This document shows, in pieces, positions 59,301 through 64,000 of a stretch of DNA of 64,000 nucleotides. The translations under genes were made by a program, and so were the position numbers. The notes beneath the pieces were generated by a model. That model was not told the origin of the DNA. It saw only the letters and a list, made by a program, of their open reading frames with translations, and ran no database searches. Within the stretch, counting starts at the first letter, position 1, and each line of letters opens with the position of its first letter. The stretch is taken from NCBI GenBank assembly GCA_022510405.1, contig JAFLTP010000015.1, positions 1 through 64,000 of the forward strand. Reading direction: 5' to 3'. The DNA is from Muribaculaceae bacterium (GTDB taxonomy: Bacteria > Bacteroidota > Bacteroidia > Bacteroidales > Muribaculaceae).

Positions 59301-59953
59301 CCAAAAGGATATAGATTTACTTTGTTGTCATTTACATCAACAAATTGATTAACTTTTGTGTAAATATAACCTGAACCGGCATTATTGGAATCTTGCAAGT
59401 ATAGATACCCCATTAACATTGGGGTTTGATTCGGGAAAAGACTTTTTTGAGTATCAATTGCGATATCAATAAAATCTTTCCAATTATCAGCTTGTTGCAA
59501 AGCAAAAATCAAGTCATCTTTTTCAATATCAGATCCATCCGCAGGAGTGGCATCTATATTATTTGTGATTTTAATACCATCATAATTTGCTATACCTACT
59601 ACACAATATTTGTCACTATATTTATATGCTATACTTCCATCAAATTCAAGTTTGACAAGATCAATAATTGTAGTACCAGAAGCAGCGAGTCGGTTACCTA
59701 AATTCAATTGTGCACCACCTACTCTGACACCATCAGATTTTCTATACACACCCACCCAAATATCATTCAGATAAATAGCTGCTCCGGGAGTCATATCTAC
59801 TGCTCGCGTACGTGTTTCCGGAATATCTATAAAAACTGAAATTCCTTTGGATTCAAATTCAGCAATAGAGTTTTCAGTTTTGATTGACAAATCATCCACG
59901 CATGATGAGAAAAGAAAACTAATAAGATAAAAGATATATATTAATCGTTTCAT
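56339..59953 (-). CDS. large fimbrial-type lipoprotein, DUF4906-like (1204 aa)
   Basis: The lipoprotein signal (FLFSSCVDD, Cys at residue 18) is followed by the TRTRAVD motif at residues about 47-53, where fimbrial subunits of this class are proteolytically matured. The very long beta-rich body resembles DUF4906 proteins encoded with Mfa/Fim-type fimbriae; it ends in a Ser/Gly-rich beta region. As the last operon gene it may be the tip adhesin. Export goes through the lipoprotein route to the outer membrane. Confidence 0.75.
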   Translation of the reverse strand: MKRLIYIFYLISFLFSSCVDDLSIKTENSIAEFESKGISVFIDIPETRTRAVDMTPGAAIYLNDIWVGVYRKSDGVRVGGAQLNLGNRLAASGTTIIDLVKLEFDGSIAYKYSDKYCVVGIANYDGIKITNNIDATPADGSDIEKDDLIFALQQADNWKDFIDIAIDTQKSLFPNQTPMLMGYLYLQDSNNAGSGYIYTKVNQFVDVNDNKVNLYPFGILSGYPDVDIFVDDKSNNGKIQSLDTDGYVMKLRRMRSKINVDIETRDDQMIITNLEYKVVNIPKSAYLAQRRTNIFDYTSRENNYQFEYTPGQNSTQTKYSPNSADVLNDGYLDLDWQKPSINNSFSFEHFENKHWAYYTEGLEDYHDRERTKEDGAFLNLVGVNENGPEWNNKASYFILKMNLRDEKEGRNAEVEYVIHEGFCNDKDGVTLVDDNGNTLSQTDFAKRLMDYSCIRNTDYYYKIKVLDVNKIKLQVTTSADHQYDQSGKIWQINYLAPTVETLIDKKEISAEVKLKPDNDPDFSNQDIAFRLLGTFYDEEIGQNFNVDLCYNFSHGDLDGFSGLWPVPTNESSDYIINTTDKNGDEVKAFDALTTYCEGTSPNAVYFNKLKDKILINHNGKYVNIVDYIKNIQDESVSPDIQGFQFDGLRLYVAKSSDSDKSNIRGLYIFDIQKAVNAGSRILTDEDQHSTQEGPCSYFYQINGIEQLPVYLAREDYEMIYVKNSGTPTVSSHLQPTVNNTNFTNFNNGQGGTGMLLSKYPDIAFRIVGFNQNDIEYINTTDYYDIWYNIKQDEYTDFTETGKWPERNLNGILSKEIAKGYLTSGDISTSFLDGIKIIKNSAEVSEVYDLYDFINKYETGQISLTNTDKLGFQVNQYDVTARVRDKNSLESKHKFMRALYLIDKKNPNVVPPLLNEDGVNSTATFQGYGVEQDPTLLDPITLTFGSVPSGSHTSKTYRNILDPYIDAVSIEPLKYEGNIIPVTDYKFRIYSGTGNALREAIITPVIGDNGYCTFNIPMIALSGTSGTLYLQAISQVGDEYFSEVFGNSDPADIGSYNNLQAPPTWNATILGNDFQKAYSYFNDQGSNYKNAYDESSHGPLEYLSFSGGNFGVGSNSTANSINLRSNSARISCKIYKPCKITVTTAGGGGGLDICLDSDIKYSSTNASVSYTVTKDDFGDKNELEMSLKRSTGSSTYVFSIVITES

Positions 59954-59962
59954 TTTATATAA

Positions 59963-61918
59963 TCATTCAAAAATAATTCCACCCACAGTACGTTTTTCTC
60001 CGTCAATAACTTCTACATTGATATCATCCCCATCTCCATAGGATACAGTAACTCTATAGAAATGATTTCTTAACAAAGGGTAAGGGTACATATCTTTATA
60101 AGTATATTTGCCATTCTTATCATTATCGGCAGGACTTAATGCCTTCACTTTGGCAAAATAGCCTGGATTTTCTGTACCAATTCCATTATTTACATTAGGC
60201 GTATAAGAAGCCTGGTCCAGATAATTATAAGTGTTATTACTATTTACATAAGTCAATCCCACGGTCTTTAAAATATCATGAGCCGGATTAGCATCTATTG
60301 AATAATCTGTTAATGGTATATGATAAATATAGTCTGTTCCTGTCGAGGCATTCTTACTACTTTTTATCGTTACCTTAACTCTAAAATAGTTGATTAAACC
60401 ATCTGAAATTAGATTATTCAATGGGTTAGGGTCATTGATATTTTTTTCTCCACAGTAGATTACCCACCTATAATACTGGTCTTCAATGGGAAGATAACAA
60501 TCCTGAATGGATGTGCAAGTCAATCTTTGGGTTATAGGATTAAATATACGAGGGTATTTTGTGTCATCAGTTTCCTGATGTATATTATCTGCTCCCCGAT
60601 CACCGAAAGTCCATCCACTGTCTTTCCAAATACCATAGAACCAACTAAGTTTGTCAATATAATCTGTACTCACACCATCCGCATAAAGCCCATAATTTTT
60701 TATACTATTCCATTCACAATCTGTGGTATGGTTGTCTTTCCATATTTGGTCGGTTGGAGTTGATACATCCATAGGCTCGCATCTCGCGAGGAAATTATTG
60801 GCAAAAATTGTAGCAGATTCATTATCAGCATCCACGTAATTTCCGCTCAAATCATACATGGGTATTCTAAGTTCAATTTTCACCACTGAACGAAGCAGAG
60901 AAATAGTTTTATAATCATATTCTCCCGTTTGAGAAGCAGTCGGTTCTGAAAGATTGAAAGTGGTACCTTTCACCCAGCTTGAGAGAGCTGCATATTTCTG
61001 GATGCCATACATTGGAATATATTGAGGTGGTAAACCTTCTTGTTCAGGTAATCTATACCTTTGAACAGCCGTTGAACCAATGGTGTAGGTTAATGTAGGA
61101 TGAATCCAACTTGACACAGCACCCATTTTAGGGACTGTTACCAAACCTTCGTCTCCGATATCCTCCAAACCTTCTTCCATAATAAAGGCATAGCAATTGC
61201 CAGAGCGGTTTTTATTTTCATATAAAGGATCGTACTGACAGTGATGTAAGTCGAATACCTTTTTCACTAAATCAGGATAATCATCCGGGTAATCATAAGA
61301 GGCCACACTATTCTGATAATTCCAGAAAGGACCGTTCTTACCAAAAGTTTTAACACGTCGGTCAGCTTCTGCAAGGTCCGACAGTTCAGGTAAGGTTATA
61401 TCTGAAGGACGATTTGCAAGAATTGCAATTTTGAAATCTTCTTTTTTAAGTATTTCAATTATTCTGTCCCAGTTATATTTGGCATCATCATCCAACTGTA
61501 CTCCGTCATTGCTTCCTACATCGTCGAAATTGTCACTCAGGTATTGAAACACAGGCACACCAACACGCCAATGGGTCTTACCATCGTCACTTGACACCCT
61601 TGTAAACCATCGGCTACGTGACTCAAAAATAAATCTGTCTTGGCTATCAAAGAAAAGAATTCGGAATTCTTCCGGGTCAAGATGATTTTCCCATTCAATC
61701 AGCTTTGCATCATCCGGAGTTTCATCTGCCCTTGTAGAAGAACCTCCCATGCGATCGAGACTGACATCGAAGGCTAACGAATAACCTTCTTTAAAATCCT
61801 CAATATTAAAATCATCTTCATTTTTAGAATTTTCCTTTTCTGAGAGAATATCATCAGTGCAAGATCCTAAAAAGAACAGCAATAAGCCTACAAAATATGA
61901 TATATGTAAATACTTCAT
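59963..61918 (-). CDS. fimbrial accessory lipoprotein (651 aa)
   Basis: The start at 61918 (MKYLHISYF) is preferred over an upstream in-frame ATG at 61927 because the signal peptide starts there. Lipobox FLGSC is followed by STRADE at residues about 63-68, like the TRA motif of the neighbour. The C-terminal strand RNHFYRVTVSYGDGDDINVEV resembles fimbrillin subunits. It lies 9 bp from the 1204 aa gene and about 20 bp from the upstream subunit gene, an operon arrangement. Confidence 0.75.
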   Translation of the reverse strand: MKYLHISYFVGLLLFFLGSCTDDILSEKENSKNEDDFNIEDFKEGYSLAFDVSLDRMGGSSTRADETPDDAKLIEWENHLDPEEFRILFFDSQDRFIFESRSRWFTRVSSDDGKTHWRVGVPVFQYLSDNFDDVGSNDGVQLDDDAKYNWDRIIEILKKEDFKIAILANRPSDITLPELSDLAEADRRVKTFGKNGPFWNYQNSVASYDYPDDYPDLVKKVFDLHHCQYDPLYENKNRSGNCYAFIMEEGLEDIGDEGLVTVPKMGAVSSWIHPTLTYTIGSTAVQRYRLPEQEGLPPQYIPMYGIQKYAALSSWVKGTTFNLSEPTASQTGEYDYKTISLLRSVVKIELRIPMYDLSGNYVDADNESATIFANNFLARCEPMDVSTPTDQIWKDNHTTDCEWNSIKNYGLYADGVSTDYIDKLSWFYGIWKDSGWTFGDRGADNIHQETDDTKYPRIFNPITQRLTCTSIQDCYLPIEDQYYRWVIYCGEKNINDPNPLNNLISDGLINYFRVKVTIKSSKNASTGTDYIYHIPLTDYSIDANPAHDILKTVGLTYVNSNNTYNYLDQASYTPNVNNGIGTENPGYFAKVKALSPADNDKNGKYTYKDMYPYPLLRNHFYRVTVSYGDGDDINVEVIDGEKRTVGGIIFE

Positions 61919-61938
61919 TATCAACACTTAACAAAAGA

Positions 61939-64000
61939 TTACATTGTTACAACAATTTCTTGCATATGCATGGGAATTATCTGCATTTCAACTTTAAGCT
62001 GATTCCTCTTATTGGTATAGTTAGGGACAATAGGTTTAAATGGATTTGAAACCGGGACTCCAATGTCTTTAATAGAGTGAATATTTAGTTTATACCAGTT
62101 GTTGCGGATTACACCGTAGTAATAATAGAAAGAAGGATCGTTGAATTCACTATTGGGGACATCCAGTATCTTTTCATCGGTAGAAGCCGGTAATCCCGTG
62201 ATATCTTGAGCATAGATAGGGACCGCATAGTACATAAGACCATTTACAAAACAGTCAGCAACTCCCCAAATTTCAAAGAAAAGTGATTGTATATCATTGT
62301 CATCTCGTTCGCCGGGATTATATCCTTCCCATCCGCTGCCGGTATTTTTTTGAAATTCAAGTTTTCTACCTTCATATTCTGAGTCTCCGTTCACATAAGC
62401 GAACCTACTGCCTCCAACAAGTGGGTTTCCGGTAAAATATTCTCCCTTGGTGTCTTGGTTTATATGTACGAAATCATATTTGTCTGCATCGCCGGGTTTC
62501 TTTTTAAGAATCAATATATCAAGTGGCCTCCAATCATGATTTGCATCTTCACGATACATTATCCATGGGATTACTTTACCATCTGCATTGACAGCATCCG
62601 CTTCACGGGTAAGTTTGTAGTGGGTATTATCATCATCAAGCATCTTCAAAACCTGATAATTCAATTCCATAGTAACACCGGGATCGTTATCAGTCACTGT
62701 TATATGTGGGAAATAACAATAAAGAGCAAATTCCCCCTCAACCATAGCTCTCATTGTGTAACCAAGGTAATCTTCAAGATGTGTCTTTTTTGAATCCGAG
62801 GTTTTGCTTTCATCCCATTCATAGTATTTAAAATACATATATTTACTAGAGCTCAACTTAAAGTTGACGGCGTTCATGAAGTCTTCGAGCATGGATACTT
62901 CATCTATGTAACTTACTCCAACACGATTTCGATATATATTGTATTCCGGGGCACTGTATGTTATTTCGTCGCCTACTTGATTTTGTAGCAATAACCTTGC
63001 ACATAAAATAACATGAGATGCCGCGAGTTCATATGACCTTGTGCCTCTTGAACGGTCGACCTGCATCCCGGGGATAAATGTGTTTTCTGGGATATATTCT
63101 ATCTTTCCATCACCGTCATATTGATAATCTTCCGACAAATTACCATCTTCATCAACATAACTACAAAATTTGGAAAATGGATAATACGTCAAAGCAAAAG
63201 ATTGATTTTCAATATGGTTGTCATAAGACTGAAAATAATCATACCAGTCTTTATGTTCGCTGTCATATTTATCACGGGCAAAATCAAACTGCCAGGGATA
63301 AATCACTTTTTTTGAGGTATCCTTGGTATAATGGGGGTCTTCGCTCCAGAAGCATCGTTTGTTGTATTCAGAATTCCAGCCTTCATGAGTAATCCAATCG
63401 GCAAGTCTTGTGACTGCCTCTCCCTCGACTTCATCACGATATATTGAAATATTTTTAAAAAGATAATTTTGAGTTTCGAGTCCATTCATACCCCATCCCA
63501 GAATCTCTACACCCCAAGGAGCTTCAGTGTAATAGAATTCCCCGTTTTCATAATGACAAACGTCTAGTGGTTGGGCGGTAATAGGGTTATATTGTTTTGC
63601 TTCAAAAGAGAGTTCAAGGTTTACTTTTGAAACCATCCTCTCAAGATATACCTTTATCGGTTTTAGATTTTCAACCTGAGTCTCGTCTGTTGTAATATAT
63701 TTACCTTTATTATCGTCTTCATCAGGGATTGGCTCAGCATCATGTAGGGTATAACTATTTTCTTCATCACGTTCAAGATATACTGCATTAGTCATAGTAT
63801 AATACATAGTATGATCATCATCTTCAAAAACACCGAGCCTTTTATAGGGGTCGTCTATATAAGATGCTATTCCATCCTCTCTGTATTTATCTATCTCCAA
63901 TTGACCTTTCTCTTCCCAAATCAATTTTCTAACTTGGTCGAGATTCCATCCGGGGAAATCAGTAACTTTATCGTAAATTCTTTTTGGAGAATTAACAACA
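61939..64000 (-). CDS. Mfa1/FimA-like fimbrial subunit, 5' end outside window
   Basis: The reading frame stays open to the right edge (687 residues seen), so the gene is incomplete. VYLERMVSKVNLELSFEAKQ matches the N-terminal fimbrillin domain, and the C-terminal VIRNNWYKLNIHSIKDIGVPVSNPF fits Fimbrillin_C of Mfa1-type subunits. It would be a main or accessory subunit of a type V-like fimbria polymerised by strand exchange outside the cell. The operon continues upstream of the window. Confidence 0.78.
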   Translation of the reverse strand, partial: VVNSPKRIYDKVTDFPGWNLDQVRKLIWEEKGQLEIDKYREDGIASYIDDPYKRLGVFEDDDHTMYYTMTNAVYLERDEENSYTLHDAEPIPDEDDNKGKYITTDETQVENLKPIKVYLERMVSKVNLELSFEAKQYNPITAQPLDVCHYENGEFYYTEAPWGVEILGWGMNGLETQNYLFKNISIYRDEVEGEAVTRLADWITHEGWNSEYNKRCFWSEDPHYTKDTSKKVIYPWQFDFARDKYDSEHKDWYDYFQSYDNHIENQSFALTYYPFSKFCSYVDEDGNLSEDYQYDGDGKIEYIPENTFIPGMQVDRSRGTRSYELAASHVILCARLLLQNQVGDEITYSAPEYNIYRNRVGVSYIDEVSMLEDFMNAVNFKLSSSKYMYFKYYEWDESKTSDSKKTHLEDYLGYTMRAMVEGEFALYCYFPHITVTDNDPGVTMELNYQVLKMLDDDNTHYKLTREADAVNADGKVIPWIMYREDANHDWRPLDILILKKKPGDADKYDFVHINQDTKGEYFTGNPLVGGSRFAYVNGDSEYEGRKLEFQKNTGSGWEGYNPGERDDNDIQSLFFEIWGVADCFVNGLMYYAVPIYAQDITGLPASTDEKILDVPNSEFNDPSFYYYYGVIRNNWYKLNIHSIKDIGVPVSNPFKPIVPNYTNKRNQLKVEMQIIPMHMQEIVVTM

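Overview
The window is a Bacteroidales-type chromosome segment. The evidence is TAnnTTTG promoter boxes without Shine-Dalgarno leaders, fimbrillin-like lipoproteins with a TRA motif, a secreted protein ending in a sorting-type C-terminus, and ATP-type PEP carboxykinase. Family assignment below the order (Muribaculaceae- or Prevotella-like) would be a guess. Base composition splits the window in two: mid-GC host-like DNA at 1-7194 and 42740-64000, and a very AT-rich block at about 7195-42731.

Outer element (about 200-47318). A partial tRNA-Arg(TCT) sits at the left edge. Next come two minus-strand paralogous small proteins, a LexA/S24-type repressor (plus), a minus-strand head block (131 aa protein, major capsid protein, 81 aa and 202 aa proteins) and a plus-strand packaging block (135 aa, 165 aa, large terminase, portal, 389 aa protein). 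I see no integrase, replication, lysis or tape-measure gene, so this is a phage-head/packaging module that is cryptic, satellite-like or domesticated.

Inner prophage (about 35.5 kb, 7195-42731). A complete-looking HK97-type siphovirus is inserted inside the outer large terminase gene, directly after the codons of its Walker A motif. It encodes a leftward early operon, NUMOD-like peptides, a VapE/SF3 helicase, an iteron-rich origin, a VirE_N/PriCT primase-like protein, a small-gene cassette, HNH nuclease, M15 endolysin, small and large terminase with a GIY-YIG endonuclease between them, portal, a 7.8-kb fibre block with BspA-type leucine-rich repeats, an antisense cargo cluster, prohead protease, capsid, connectors, tail tube, tape measure, tail tip, a holin-like protein and a large serine recombinase. 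The attL and attR junctions can be read: joining them at a shared AC restores an open 650-codon terminase and a nearly palindromic attB, while the phage ends form an inverted-arm attP. Two recurring AT-rich motifs probably are its early and late promoters.

Host right flank (47376-64000). There is a secreted sorting-domain protein, an S23 four-helix-bundle protein, pckA, tyrS, an AAA_14 ATPase plus a fragment of another, a REP-associated (RAYT) transposase flanked by direct repeats and a REP array, and a fimbrial lipoprotein operon that runs off the right edge.

A second theme is low-complexity DNA. Seven-, eight- and nine-base repeat tracts sit directly upstream of start codons of outer-element genes and of pckA and tyrS. 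With the exception of the 8-mer tract, they are oriented so that the mRNA leader is G-poor; some tracts also enter coding sequences. All functional calls come from reading the sequence and recalling families; no database search was run.
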